Source of the DNA: an uncultured Blautia sp.
Lineage (GTDB): Bacteria > Bacillota > Clostridia > Lachnospirales > Lachnospiraceae
Direction of reading: 5' to 3'
Assembly (NCBI GenBank): GCA_900541985.1
Contig: UQLX01000009.1
Span: forward strand, 1 to 64,000
DNA: 64,000 nucleotides
A model generated the notes under the pieces. The model did no database searches. It was not told the DNA's origin and worked only from the letters and a program-made list of their open reading frames with translations. Shown here one piece after another: positions 23,910 through 32,954 of the stretch. The first letter of the stretch is position 1; every line of letters begins with the position of its first letter. The translations under genes were made by a program, and so were the position numbers.

Positions 23910-26537
23910 TTATTTTCTTTTACGATAGATGACAACGCCTCCAATCGCTGCCGCTGCAATTACAAGAATAATGACAAGCGGTAAAATCGGAGTACTGTCT
24001 CCTGTTTTTACAGCATTTCTACGATTTGCTGCTGGAGTCAGATTCTGTCCCGGTCCGGTAACTTTTGCCTTAGTTACACTGAACGGCACCTTTTTCGTAT
24101 CGTAATTATCTGAGTTCTTCCAGGTACTTCCATCATAGGTCTGAAGCTGGAACGCTACCTTTAAGGTATAATCTCCACTTTGCGCCATACCGAAGGTTGC
24201 CTTATATGGCGGTGCAGAGCTCCATCCGTTTGTATTGATCACTGTCCAGTTCAAAGGAAGATAACGGGTATCTCCTTTTTTTGGAGATGCATTGTCCATT
24301 CCTGCACCTATTGCTGTAAAGGAAATCCTGGACTGTGTTGTATATGCACCATTATATTCGATTCCTGTAATCCTGTTATCATCTGCTGATACTGTTTTTG
24401 GTGCATATGCCTTTACGTGAACACGAATACTGGTCGCAAGCGTAAGCTTATTATCATTATCCACTCCGTCAGGAAGCTTTACCGTTCCCTTGATTGTAAA
24501 ACTCTGTTCCTGTACTGCAGAAGGATCATAATTACAGCTCTTTACATCCCAGGAAACAGATGCATTCATATTTCCTGCAGTTGTGCCTATCACTACTGCG
24601 GCAGGAAGGCCGAGCGCTTTTGCTTCTTTTTTGGTTCCATTAGGAAGACCACTGATATCTTTTGGTGTTTCAATCTTATTGATTGTAGCTGTCCCTTTAA
24701 TTACCTGAAATGCTGCTGCAACACCGGTCTCGGCTGCATTGGATGCAAATTTGATGGTTTCTTTATAGGTTCCTGGTTCAAGTCCGACCTTTGGTCTTAC
24801 CGTAAAGCTTACAGATGCGCCTGGCTGAAGAGTAAGTGCGGACGCGTCCACACCGCTCACTTCAAAGCTCGTTCCGGCTGGCTGTGTAAGAGTTTCGGAC
24901 ACATTTCCATTATTGGTAACGGTAATCTGCTGAGCTTCTATCTGCCCATAACCTTTTTTGGCTGAGGCAAATTCCAGTTCTGTCGGAGATGCACTCAGAC
25001 TGTGCTTTGCAGTTTCCACTGTCATTGATGCTGTGATCACGATCTCCTTCTGAGTCGTAGTATCCGTAATCTGGAAACTTTCGCTGTATGTGCCCGCCGC
25101 AAGACCTGTAGTACCTCGAATGATCAGAGAAACATTTTTACCTGCCGCTATACTGCTGCCATCAAGAAGAACGCTGAAATAGCCTTTCCCATTTACGCTG
25201 ACCGGTTCAGATAATACCGCATCTCCTGTGCCCTGATTTGTCAGAAGCACGGACTTCTCTGCCGGAGCTTCTGCATATCCCTCAAGCACTGTGCCAAGGT
25301 CTACTTTATCTGTTTCTGCAATTACATCGCTCTGTTTTCCAGGAAGAGCGACTGTTATCTGCACCGTCACCACATTCGCCTGATCATTTACATCCGTAAA
25401 GGTAAGCGTATCTGTATAACTCCCACCCGGATTTAATTCCTCTGCCGGTTTCACGGAAACTCCAACCATATTTCCTGCCGGGATCACGATTTCAGGTCGT
25501 TCTGAAACCACGGTTCCATTACCGGAAGCTGCATTAACTGTAATATCTGTATCCAGATGATTGGTCAGATGAACCGTCTGCGGTTCCTCCGTATCAAAAG
25601 TCAGTGCAGTAACATCTGCTGTCAGAGCAGGCTGCAAAACCGTATCTTCCGTTATGCGGTTTGCCGGAACCTCTCCGAAATCAAGGACATTTGTCCCGTC
25701 TTCTGTAGAAATCTCAGCTGAATATACAGGTTCTGCATCTCCAGCCACTGTATTTTCGTCCTCCTGTGCCGGAGGGATCCCGTCTACAGATTCACTTCCC
25801 GCTTCTTCTCCTTCAGGATCCACAGGTATCAGGATCTCATCATTCTGTACCGTTTCCTCTGTTCCCTGGTCTGCTGCACCTGTTGTAACAGCATCTTCCT
25901 GTGCTGCCGGAATTCCATCCAGTTCTTCGCTTCCTGCTTCCGGAGTATCCGGTATTTCCTCTGTGTACTCTTCAGTGGAAGATTTTACATCCGGATCATC
26001 CTGTACCTGCACGTCCTCTGCCGGTTCCTCCTGTGCCTCCGGAATTTCCTCTTCAGGCACTTCCTCAAGATATTCTTCCTCGGGAATTTCTGTGTCCTGA
26101 CTGTTCTCTGCCACATCCGTATTCTGTGCCGCATCTGTCTGCTGCACCGGAGCCGCCTCTTTAATCTCTCCCGTTTCCGCCTTCAGGCTTCCGGTAAATC
26201 CTCTGTCCTCCAGACCTGTGATCGTCAGCACGATCTTAGATCCCAGATCCTCCTGTGTAACGGTATATGTTTTTTCTTTTCCAAGTTCCTTCAAATTCTG
26301 ATTTTCTGTGTCCGCAGAAGCTTTCCTTGACCAGAGATAACTGACTCCGTCTTCTGTCAGTCCCTCTGTCTTAACTTCTGTCATATCTGCGCTGAGAGTG
26401 GTTCCTACTGCAGCCTCTCCCTTCACCTTAAGCTTTCCATCTAATGTCGCAGCAGACGCTGCAAAAACAGTCGATGGAAGAAGAGAAAGTGCCATAAAAA
26501 TCGACATGATAACTGCCGTGATCTTTTTTTCTCTCAT
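23910..26537 (-). CDS. Large secreted, probably sortase-anchored surface protein with Ig-like repeats
   Basis: 875 residues. A signal peptide covers about 1-29 (KKITAVIMSIFMALSLLP, then AFAA-like cleavage region). An Ig-like domain follows (about 30-130), then a long acidic stretch (about 130-270) with an imperfect duplication of an AGSE-x-DGIP-AQED unit, then three or more ASPM/choice-of-anchor-type beta domains (about 280-615) with repeated TYTETIKF/SYTDTLTF-like strands, and further Ig-like sequence. The C-terminus has VKTGD, a hydrophobic helix and RKRK, a variant cell-wall sorting signal. Probably exposed on the cell wall; ligand unknown. Confidence 0.85.
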   Translation of the reverse strand: MREKKITAVIMSIFMALSLLPSTVFAASAATLDGKLKVKGEAAVGTTLSADMTEVKTEGLTEDGVSYLWSRKASADTENQNLKELGKEKTYTVTQEDLGSKIVLTITGLEDRGFTGSLKAETGEIKEAAPVQQTDAAQNTDVAENSQDTEIPEEEYLEEVPEEEIPEAQEEPAEDVQVQDDPDVKSSTEEYTEEIPDTPEAGSEELDGIPAAQEDAVTTGAADQGTEETVQNDEILIPVDPEGEEAGSESVDGIPPAQEDENTVAGDAEPVYSAEISTEDGTNVLDFGEVPANRITEDTVLQPALTADVTALTFDTEEPQTVHLTNHLDTDITVNAASGNGTVVSERPEIVIPAGNMVGVSVKPAEELNPGGSYTDTLTFTDVNDQANVVTVQITVALPGKQSDVIAETDKVDLGTVLEGYAEAPAEKSVLLTNQGTGDAVLSEPVSVNGKGYFSVLLDGSSIAAGKNVSLIIRGTTGLAAGTYSESFQITDTTTQKEIVITASMTVETAKHSLSASPTELEFASAKKGYGQIEAQQITVTNNGNVSETLTQPAGTSFEVSGVDASALTLQPGASVSFTVRPKVGLEPGTYKETIKFASNAAETGVAAAFQVIKGTATINKIETPKDISGLPNGTKKEAKALGLPAAVVIGTTAGNMNASVSWDVKSCNYDPSAVQEQSFTIKGTVKLPDGVDNDNKLTLATSIRVHVKAYAPKTVSADDNRITGIEYNGAYTTQSRISFTAIGAGMDNASPKKGDTRYLPLNWTVINTNGWSSAPPYKATFGMAQSGDYTLKVAFQLQTYDGSTWKNSDNYDTKKVPFSVTKAKVTGPGQNLTPAANRRNAVKTGDSTPILPLVIILVIAAAAIGGVVIYRKRK

Positions 26538-26649
26538 AAGTCATCCTCCTTTACTGATCTTTCTTCGTCCCTATCCTTTATGGACGCTTCCAGGAATCAT
26601 CCTGCGTTAAATACCGGCACAGTTCTGTATTTTCTTTTCCTGTACAATG

Positions 26650-26679
26650 ATTATAGCACAGAAGCAAATGACCATGTAA
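26650..26679 (-). promoter_or_regulatory. Promoter of the surface-protein gene
   Basis: On the minus strand TTACAT (26674-26679) and a perfect TATAAT (26650-26655) are 18 bp apart. A leader of about 105 nt follows, with a small CAGGA-TCCTG hairpin near 26591-26604. Confidence 0.5.
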
Positions 26680-26687
26680 TCTCTGTT

Positions 26688-27605
26688 TTACTTCAAAAAT
26701 CCACTGATGATCTGCTCTTCTGCTTCCGCCTCGGTAAGCCCCAGCGTCATCAGCTTGATGATCTGTTCCCCTGCAATCTTTCCAATCGCCGCTTCATGGA
26801 TCAGCGCCGCATCCACATGATCTGCCGTAAGCTCCGGAACCGCGCTGATCTTTGCATTTTCCATAATGATCGCATCACATTCCGTATGACCACTGCAGCG
26901 GTTGTTTCCACAGAGATGGGACTGAAAAAGCTGATAGGATTCATTTCTGGCAACAGAGCGGGATACGATATTTGCCGACGAATCTTCCCCGTCCAGTTTT
27001 ACATCAAAATAGCTTTCTGCACGCTGTGTCCCATGAGTCATGAGACGTTCCATTACAACAAGCTTTGCTCCCGCTTTCAGCTGCGCCTTATTTTCTCTTT
27101 TCGTTGAGTCTACGCCTTTGATCTGAACCGTATCCATTTCCATAAAGCTGTCCTCGTCCATATGGATCTCTGTTACGGGATTCATGATGCGCTTTCCGCT
27201 TCCATCTCCGCTTCCGTAATGCTTTTCCACATATTTTACATGGGCATTCTTTTCTATAAAGAAACGATGTATCCCATCATGACGAGTAGCGGCATCTCCT
27301 CCGTTATGGATCCCGCATCCTGCTATAATCGTCACGTCAGCGCCTTCTCCCACATAAAAATCATTATAGACCACTTCTTCCAGACCGGACTGACTCATGA
27401 TCACCGGAATATGGACACTTTCCCTTTTTGTGCCTGGTTTAATATGAATTTCAATACCGCTTTTGTCCGATTTATTAACAATCTCGATATTTCCTGTGTT
27501 TTTTCTGTCTACGCTCTGTCCGTTTGAGCGGATATTATAAGCACCGGCCGGAATTTCGTGAAGGCCTGCCACCTGCATCAGTAATTCTCTCTGTATTGCA
27601 TCCAT
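26688..27605 (-). CDS. SufB/SufD-family Fe-S scaffold protein (minimal SUF type)
   Basis: 305 residues with the beta-helical SufB/SufD core: SGLEEVVYNDFYVGEGADVTI, repeated SFMEMDTVQIKG and AGAKLVVMERLM strands, then VSRSVARNESYQLFQSHLCGNNRC and HEAAIGKIAGEQIIKLMTLGL. It is far shorter than SufB (about 470). It is paired with a SufC-like ATPase 15 nt upstream and with no SufS, SufU or second SufB/D. This matches the two-gene minimal SUF arrangement reported in anaerobes, thought to make or repair Fe-S clusters. Confidence 0.88.
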   Translation of the reverse strand: MDAIQRELLMQVAGLHEIPAGAYNIRSNGQSVDRKNTGNIEIVNKSDKSGIEIHIKPGTKRESVHIPVIMSQSGLEEVVYNDFYVGEGADVTIIAGCGIHNGGDAATRHDGIHRFFIEKNAHVKYVEKHYGSGDGSGKRIMNPVTEIHMDEDSFMEMDTVQIKGVDSTKRENKAQLKAGAKLVVMERLMTHGTQRAESYFDVKLDGEDSSANIVSRSVARNESYQLFQSHLCGNNRCSGHTECDAIIMENAKISAVPELTADHVDAALIHEAAIGKIAGEQIIKLMTLGLTEAEAEEQIISGFLK

Positions 27606-27620
27606 CTTTCCTTATCCCCC

Positions 27621-28367
27621 TTATTTATGATCCACTGCTTTGTCACAGGATGGTGCTGCATCCGCTGTTCCCAGAAGCTCTGGCAGAATTTCGTCTTTTG
27701 TCCCTTTTTTCACAAGCTTTCCATCTGCAATCAGCAGGATCTCATCCGCAATATTCAGGATTCTTTCCTGGTGGGATATGATCAGAATAGAACCATGGAC
27801 CTGTTCATGCATCTCCTCAAAAACCCGGATCAGATTCTGAAAACTCCAGAGATCAATTCCGGCCTCCGGTTCATCAAAAACAGAAACTCTGGTTTTTCTC
27901 GCCAGGATCGTAGCTATCTCAATACGCTTGATTTCGCCGCCTGACAGGCTGCCATTCACGTCACGCTTGATATAATCTTTGGCGCAGAGTCCCACCTTCG
28001 AAAGATACTCACAGGCTCCGGCAACAGACAGTTCCTTCCCCGCTGCAAGCCGGAGAAGATCAAACACGGTAACTCCCTTAAACCTTACCGGCTGCTGAAA
28101 AGCATAACTGATCCCCAGCTTTGCCCTGTCTGTAATGCTCATTTCTGTAATATCCTCCCCATTCCAGAGAATCTGACCCGAGGTAGGCTTTTCAATCCCT
28201 GCTATGATCTTTGCAAGGGTTGATTTTCCTCCTCCGTTCGGTCCCGTGATTACTACAAACCGGTTGTCTTCCAGTGTAAAACTGACATCATTTAAAATTC
28301 CAATTTCCTTTGTGTTTCTTGCTTTTTCGTCAGGTACCTGGAAACTGATATTTTTTAATTCCAACAT
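27621..28367 (-). CDS. SufC-like ABC ATPase
   Basis: 248 residues with Walker A GPNGGGKST (about 40-48), Q-loop FQQPVR, ABC signature LSGGEIKR (about 141-148), Walker B VSVFDEPEAGID and a switch His in IISHQERIL. SufC powers conformational change of the SufB/D scaffold. The upstream leader contains a perfect 6-3-6 palindrome. Good RBS (GGAGG, then 10 nt). First gene of the two-gene unit. Confidence 0.9.
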   Translation of the reverse strand: MLELKNISFQVPDEKARNTKEIGILNDVSFTLEDNRFVVITGPNGGGKSTLAKIIAGIEKPTSGQILWNGEDITEMSITDRAKLGISYAFQQPVRFKGVTVFDLLRLAAGKELSVAGACEYLSKVGLCAKDYIKRDVNGSLSGGEIKRIEIATILARKTRVSVFDEPEAGIDLWSFQNLIRVFEEMHEQVHGSILIISHQERILNIADEILLIADGKLVKKGTKDEILPELLGTADAAPSCDKAVDHK

Positions 28368-28387
28368 ATCCTATGTTCCTCCATACA

Positions 28388-28402
28388 GGCAGATATTCTG
28401 CC
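28388..28402. promoter_or_regulatory. Palindrome upstream of the SufC-like gene
   Basis: The 15-bp sequence GGCAGATATTCTGCC has perfect 6-bp arms around TAT. It lies between a TATGAT -10-like box (about 28424-28429, minus strand) and the SufC start. It could be an operator for an Fe-S or redox regulator. A partial copy, CGGCAGA, occurs about 55 bp further upstream. Confidence 0.35.
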
Positions 28403-28463
28403 GTTTTTTTCACTGCTATACATCATACCACATTTTTCTTCCGGCAGACAGGATTTCTTTTAA

Positions 28464-28504
28464 GAAAAAAAGAGATCTCCGGATTTTATCCCGGTCAGAT
28501 CTCT
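28464..28504 (-). terminator. Terminator after the 85-residue gene
   Basis: Arms AGAGATCT and AGATCTCT with an inner CCGG/CCGG stem, followed by about eight T on the minus strand. It ends the maf-gph-HAD-85-residue operon. Confidence 0.85.
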
Positions 28505-28526
28505 TCTGACGCCTGTTTTTGCACTG

Positions 28527-28784
28527 TCATCCTTCTACGATCAGGTATCCTCCTGACGGAAGAGCAAATACTTCACTCGCATCTTTCAGCTCATCTTCGC
28601 TCATTCCCTCTACATCAGCTCCTGCTTCGTCAAGATAACGGCGGACCTCCTTCAGTGTTTTTACCTCAACCGCCATACAGTCTTCCAGAAACTCTTCTGC
28701 TTCTTCATAAGTCTCTGCAACCGGCTCATCATACAGCCTTCCCTGATTTTTCAAAAAAGTCTCCACACTTTCCTTTTTATACAT
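28527..28784 (-). CDS. Small acidic protein of unknown function
   Basis: 85 residues, strongly acidic, with no Cys except one (Cys36), ending in FALPSGGYLIVEG. Helical pattern over 20-70. GAGGAGG lies 7 nt before the ATG, which follows the stop of the HAD gene directly (TGA then ATG). Last gene of the operon. I do not recognise a family; tight coupling to the HAD gene is the only clue. Confidence 0.7.
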   Translation of the reverse strand: MYKKESVETFLKNQGRLYDEPVAETYEEAEEFLEDCMAVEVKTLKEVRRYLDEAGADVEGMSEDELKDASEVFALPSGGYLIVEG

Positions 28785-29588
28785 TCAGATTACCTCCTCT
28801 ATTCTTCCGTTTGCACGGATCAGTTTTTTCAGTACTGTTTCCACCCGCTCCGTCGTGCAGGCGGCCGCCTCTCTTACCCCCTGTTTGGAATGTGCCATTG
28901 CAAATCCCCAGGGAACACTTCTTAGCATTTCAATATCATTATATTCATCTCCAAAGGCCATGCATTCCTCCGGCCGGATTCCCAGGCGTTTCTGATATTC
29001 CCGGAGTCCTTTTGCCTTATTCGTTCCAAAAGGGATGAAATCCACCCATTCTGTCCCGGAGGTCACCACTGTACAGCGATCCGAAAAACGTTCCTGCCAG
29101 TATCGGATTGAATCCTCCTGAATTCCATTCCTCTCATATACGGCCAGTTTCATACAGGGTTCCCTGATCTCATCAAAATCTTCAATCACCCTGCTGCTGG
29201 TCTTTACCACCTTTGTCATCAGATCCAGATAATGTTGTGTTTTTGGCCGGATATAATAAAACTCCCTGGAAGCACACGAAAACTCCGCGCCCTCTTTTTC
29301 ATCGATTGCCCTGACAATTTCCTGAACCAGCTCCGGCTGAAAATTATCCTGATAAAGCACCTGCTCTTTCCAGACTGCCAAAGCTCCGTTTTCACAGATA
29401 AATGCCATATCCTCTGCCACCGGATCAAAAAGGCGCCTCATATTCGGATACTGACGTCCGCTGGCCGCCACAAACAGGATCCCCCTCTTTTTCAGTTCTC
29501 TGATCAGAGGAAAAATTTCTTCCGGAAGAGTCTGCGCTCCGTCCAGAAGCAGCGTTCCATCCAGATCACTTGCCACTAATTTAATCAT
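28785..29588 (-). CDS. HAD-superfamily phosphatase, Cof type (IIB)
   Basis: 267 residues with DLDGTLL at 8-14, VAASGRQYPNM (motif II and the IIB context), a cap in the middle and the C-terminal GDEYNDIEML motif. Cof-type proteins dephosphorylate sugar phosphates, pyridoxal phosphate or FMN; the substrate is open. The ATG at 29588 has GAGGAG 7 nt upstream; a longer in-frame start has none. It overlaps the upstream gph-like gene by 8 bp. Confidence 0.88.
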   Translation of the reverse strand: MIKLVASDLDGTLLLDGAQTLPEEIFPLIRELKKRGILFVAASGRQYPNMRRLFDPVAEDMAFICENGALAVWKEQVLYQDNFQPELVQEIVRAIDEKEGAEFSCASREFYYIRPKTQHYLDLMTKVVKTSSRVIEDFDEIREPCMKLAVYERNGIQEDSIRYWQERFSDRCTVVTSGTEWVDFIPFGTNKAKGLREYQKRLGIRPEECMAFGDEYNDIEMLRSVPWGFAMAHSKQGVREAAACTTERVETVLKKLIRANGRIEEVI

Positions 29589-30246
29589 TCCGATACTCCT
29601 CGTATATTTTTTGTATCTCTTCCGGTCTTTCCACAATCCACTGGGCGCCGTTTCTGTTCAGCTCCTCACGATCCCGAAATCCCCATAAAACTCCTACGGT
29701 ATGCATAGCCGCAGCTTTTCCTGTTTCCATATCCGTACCGGTATCTCCGATATACAGACATTCTGCCGGAGAAACCGCCAGCATCTCAGCCGCTCTTAAC
29801 GGAGCATCCGGTGCAGGCTTACGTCTTATGGAGTCACTTTGTCCAATAACAAAGTCAAAAGTATCTCCAAAAAGTGCATTTACTACTTTTACCGCAGCCT
29901 CATGAGGTTTATTCGAGCATACAGCAAGAAGCACGCCCTGTTTTTTCAGCTTTTCCAGAAGCTCCGGAATTCCCCGGTACACTTTAACTTTATATAATGG
30001 ATCTGCATCAAACCGCTGCCTGTATATCTGACGGGCATTTTCATAATGCGCGAGTTCCAGATCCCCGGCATCTTTCAGGCAGCGGCGAATCAGCATATCA
30101 GCTCCCTCTCCGCAGTAATATCTGAAGTTATCCACCGGCATTTCGTTCAGTCCCAGCTCTTTCATCAGTTGATTTGCAACAGCCGCCATAGATTCCAGCG
30201 TATCTGCCAGTGTACCGTCAAGGTCAAAAATGCATGCTTTGATCAT
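29581..30246 (-). CDS. HAD-superfamily phosphatase, phosphoglycolate phosphatase-like
   Basis: 221 residues with FDLDGTLADT at 7-16, GEGADMLI, AVCSNKPHEA (about 108-117), RRKPAPD and GDTGTDMETGKAA. This is the Gph layout, which clears 2-phosphoglycolate, though such names are often substrate-blind. It overlaps maf by 4 bp and the Cof gene by 8 bp, so the operon is tightly packed. Confidence 0.85.
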   Translation of the reverse strand: MIKACIFDLDGTLADTLESMAAVANQLMKELGLNEMPVDNFRYYCGEGADMLIRRCLKDAGDLELAHYENARQIYRQRFDADPLYKVKVYRGIPELLEKLKKQGVLLAVCSNKPHEAAVKVVNALFGDTFDFVIGQSDSIRRKPAPDAPLRAAEMLAVSPAECLYIGDTGTDMETGKAAAMHTVGVLWGFRDREELNRNGAQWIVERPEEIQKIYEEYRND

Positions 30247-30833
30247 AGCTTCTCCCTCAGTTCAATTCCAAGTTTTTTTGTCTCATAAAAGAGTCTTCCC
30301 ACCGGAAGTCCCACCACATTGGAGTATTCTCCTGAAATCGCCTTTACATAAATCCCAAAAAGTCCCTGTATCCCATAGCTTCCTGCTTTATCCATGGGTT
30401 CCCCGGTTTTTACATATTCTCTGATTTCCTGTTCGGATACCGGATAAAAGCTGACATCTGTCCGTTCTGCAAATGTATGTACCTGCCACTGCCCGGATTT
30501 ATATTCCAGAACGGTTACTCCTGTATAAACCTGATGTGTATGCCCCTGAAGCATCAGGAGCATACTTACCGCATCTTCCTCATCCATCGGCTTTCCCAGT
30601 ATTTTTCCATTGCAGGACACGATCGTATCGGATCCGATGATCACTGTTCCCTCCTCTGCCGGAAACGCAACAGCAAGAGCTTTCTGTTCGGACAGTTCTT
30701 TTACAACTTCTTCCGGTTCACAGCAGGTAATACGTTCTTCACAGTCTGCCGGACATACGTCAAACTGAACACCCGCGCCAGCCAGAAGCTCCCGCCGTCT
30801 CGGTGACGCAGAAGCCAAGATAATTTTTCTCAT
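30243..30833 (-). CDS. maf: Maf-family nucleoside triphosphate pyrophosphatase
   Basis: 196 residues with the Maf signature ASASPRRRELL at 7-17, an SDTIV segment near 68 (metal-binding Asp), and YGIQGLFGIYVKAISGEYSNVVGLP near the C-terminus. Maf proteins hydrolyse modified or canonical NTPs (dTTP, UTP, m5UTP or 7-methyl-GTP) and are linked with division and septum control. First gene of the operon with gph and Cof. Confidence 0.93.
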   Translation of the reverse strand: MRKIILASASPRRRELLAGAGVQFDVCPADCEERITCCEPEEVVKELSEQKALAVAFPAEEGTVIIGSDTIVSCNGKILGKPMDEEDAVSMLLMLQGHTHQVYTGVTVLEYKSGQWQVHTFAERTDVSFYPVSEQEIREYVKTGEPMDKAGSYGIQGLFGIYVKAISGEYSNVVGLPVGRLFYETKKLGIELREKL

Positions 30834-30961
30834 AGTCCATTCATTCCTTTTTATACTTTACTTTTTACAGTATAACCTGTGTCGAAAAATGCCGCAACTG
30901 GAAAAATCCACAAATCACGTTCTCCCCTGAGAAAGTTTTTTAATAAAATTAAAATTAATTA

Positions 30962-30990
30962 TTGACAAGTCTTTCTGTATCTGTTAATAT
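30962..30990 (+). promoter_or_regulatory. Sigma-A promoter of tRNA-Thr
   Basis: TTGACA (30962-30967) and TAATAT (30985-30990) are 17 bp apart, about 42 bp before the tRNA. Upstream DNA from 30834 is otherwise featureless and AT-rich. Confidence 0.75.
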
Positions 30991-31031
30991 TATCAACTGT
31001 GAGCGGCAGAAATACTGCAAAGCACACAAGT

Positions 31032-31103
31032 GCTGATGTGGCTCAGAGGTAGAGCACTTCCTTGGTAAGGAAGGGGTCACGGGTTCAATTCCCGTCATCA
31101 GCT
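31032..31103 (+). tRNA. tRNA-Thr, anticodon GGT
   Basis: Complete cloverleaf: acceptor arms GCTGATG and CATCAGC, D arm around GCTCAGAGGTAGAGC, anticodon stem CTTCC/GGAAG with loop TTGGTAA (anticodon GGT at 31064-31066), and T arm ACGGG-TTCAATT-CCCGT. The discriminator is T and CCA is not encoded. A terminator follows at once. Confidence 0.95.
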
Positions 31104-31104
31104 T

Positions 31105-31139
31105 AAGGAATCAGAATTTACTTTCTGATTCCTTTTTTT
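31105..31139 (+). terminator. Terminator of tRNA-Thr
   Basis: Perfect arms AAGGAATCAG (31105-31114) and CTGATTCCTT (31125-31134) followed by five more T. Confidence 0.9.
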
Positions 31140-31232
31140 GTACCAGCAATTCGCTATTTTTCCAAAAAAACTTTTAAAATAGTTATTTTTATGATATGAT
31201 AAATAATCAAGAACATTTCAGGAGGGAAAGAG

Positions 31233-32900
31233 ATGGAGAACGAAACCATTTCCAAAAATTTCATAGAAAATATCATTGATAAAGATCTGGCTGAAGGCGT
31301 ATATGATACGGTACACACACGTTTCCCACCGGAGCCTAACGGCTATCTTCATATCGGTCATGCCAAATCAATTCTTTTAAATTACGGACTTGCTCAGGAA
31401 TATAACGGCAAGTTCAATATGCGTTTTGACGATACAAACCCGACCAAGGAAAAAATCGAATTTGTAGAGTCCATTAAAGAAGATATCCACTGGCTGGGTG
31501 CCGACTGGGAGGATCGTCTTTTCTTCGCATCTGATTACTTTGACCAGATGTACGAGGCTGCGGTAAAACTGATAAAAAAAGGCAAAGCTTTTGTCTGCGA
31601 TCTGACTGCCGACCAGATCCGCGAATATCGCGGCACTCTTACCGAGCCCGGAAAAGAAAGTCCTTACCGCGATCGTTCCGTAGAGGAAAACCTTCGTCTT
31701 TTTGAGGAAATGAAGGACGGCAAATATGCAGACGGAGAAAAAGTACTTCGCGCCAAGATCGACATGGCATCTCCTAACATGAATATGAGAGATCCTGTTA
31801 TCTATCGTGTGGCACATATGACTCACCATAACACCGGTGATAAATGGTGCATTTATCCCATGTATGATTTCGCACATCCTATCGAGGATGCCATCGAGGG
31901 AATCACGCATTCTATCTGTACCCTGGAATTTGAGGATCACAGACCGCTTTATGACTGGGTGGTAAAAGAACTGGAATATCCGCATCCTCCTAAACAGATT
32001 GAATTTGCAAAACTCTATCTGACAAATGTTGTCACAGGCAAACGTTATATTAAAAAGCTGGTAGAAGAAGGAATCGTAGACGGCTGGGATGATCCGCGTC
32101 TGGTATCCATTGCAGCACTCCGCCGCCGTGGTTTTACTCCGGAATCCATCAAAATGTTTGTGGATCTCTGTGGTGTTTCCAAGGCAAACAGTTCTGTAGA
32201 CTATGCAATGCTGGAATACTGCATCCGCGAGGATCTGAAGCTGAAACGTCCCCGTATGATGGCTGTTCTGGATCCGATCAAACTTGTGATCGACAATTAT
32301 CCGGAAGGGCAGACAGAATATCTGGACGCTCCGAACAATATGGAAAACGAATCTCTCGGCTCCCGTAAGATCCCGTTCGGAAAAGAGCTTTATATTGAAA
32401 GAGACGACTTCATGATCGATCCTCCAAAGAAATACAAGAGACTTTTCCTTGGCACCGAGGTTCGTCTGATGAATGCATATTTCGTTACCTGCACCGGCTT
32501 TGAAACAGATGACGACGGAACTGTAAGAGTTGTTCACTGTACCTATGATCCGGCAACCAAAGGCGGAAACGCACCGGATGGCCGTAAGGTAAAAGGTACG
32601 ATCCACTGGGTAGAAGCTTCTCAGGCAGGAAAAGTTACCGTCCGCCTTTATGAAAATATTGTTGATGAGGAAAAAGGGGTCTATAACAAGGAAGATGGCT
32701 CTCTGAACCTGAACCCGAACTCTCTGACTACAGTCAGCGCTTATGCAGAACCTGAACTTATGAAGGCAAAAGGCTATGACAGCTACCAGTTTGTAAGAAA
32801 CGGTTTCTTCTGCGCAGATATTCACGACTCCAAAGACGGACAGCCTGTATTCAACCGCATTGTATCTCTGAAGAGCTCTTTTAAGCTTCCAAAGGCATAA
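31233..32900 (+). CDS. glnS: Glutaminyl-tRNA synthetase
   Basis: GlnRS charges tRNA-Gln directly. The 555 residues contain [15 protein letters not shown] (HIGH motif, about 33-47), [34 protein letters not shown] and the C-terminal anticodon-binding beta-barrels. The position of the second class-I motif (MSKR in E. coli) reads TGKR, a notable difference in the mobile loop. The length matches the GlnRS rather than the GluRS family. GGAGG before the ATG. Many Firmicutes lack glnS and use GatCAB. Confidence 0.95.
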   Translation: MENETISKNFIENIIDKDLAEGVYDTVHTRFPPEPNGYLHIGHAKSILLNYGLAQEYNGKFNMRFDDTNPTKEKIEFVESIKEDIHWLGADWEDRLFFASDYFDQMYEAAVKLIKKGKAFVCDLTADQIREYRGTLTEPGKESPYRDRSVEENLRLFEEMKDGKYADGEKVLRAKIDMASPNMNMRDPVIYRVAHMTHHNTGDKWCIYPMYDFAHPIEDAIEGITHSICTLEFEDHRPLYDWVVKELEYPHPPKQIEFAKLYLTNVVTGKRYIKKLVEEGIVDGWDDPRLVSIAALRRRGFTPESIKMFVDLCGVSKANSSVDYAMLEYCIREDLKLKRPRMMAVLDPIKLVIDNYPEGQTEYLDAPNNMENESLGSRKIPFGKELYIERDDFMIDPPKKYKRLFLGTEVRLMNAYFVTCTGFETDDDGTVRVVHCTYDPATKGGNAPDGRKVKGTIHWVEASQAGKVTVRLYENIVDEEKGVYNKEDGSLNLNPNSLTTVSAYAEPELMKAKGYDSYQFVRNGFFCADIHDSKDGQPVFNRIVSLKSSFKLPKA

Positions 32901-32905
32901 AAATA

Positions 32906-32954
32906 CGGGCAGGAATTATCTTTACACAAGATAGTTCCTGCCCGTTTTCTTTTT
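32906..32954. terminator. Bidirectional terminator between glnS and the acidic membrane protein
   Basis: Arms CGGGCAGGAA (32906-32915) and TTCCTGCCCG (32935-32944), with an inner TATCTT/AAGATA stem, then TTTT-C-TTTTTT on the plus side. Confidence 0.88.

Noticed and set aside
31377..32825. Minus-strand open frame of 482 codons inside glnS
   Set aside because: Antisense to a complete GlnRS with all motifs. No RBS and an improbable composition.
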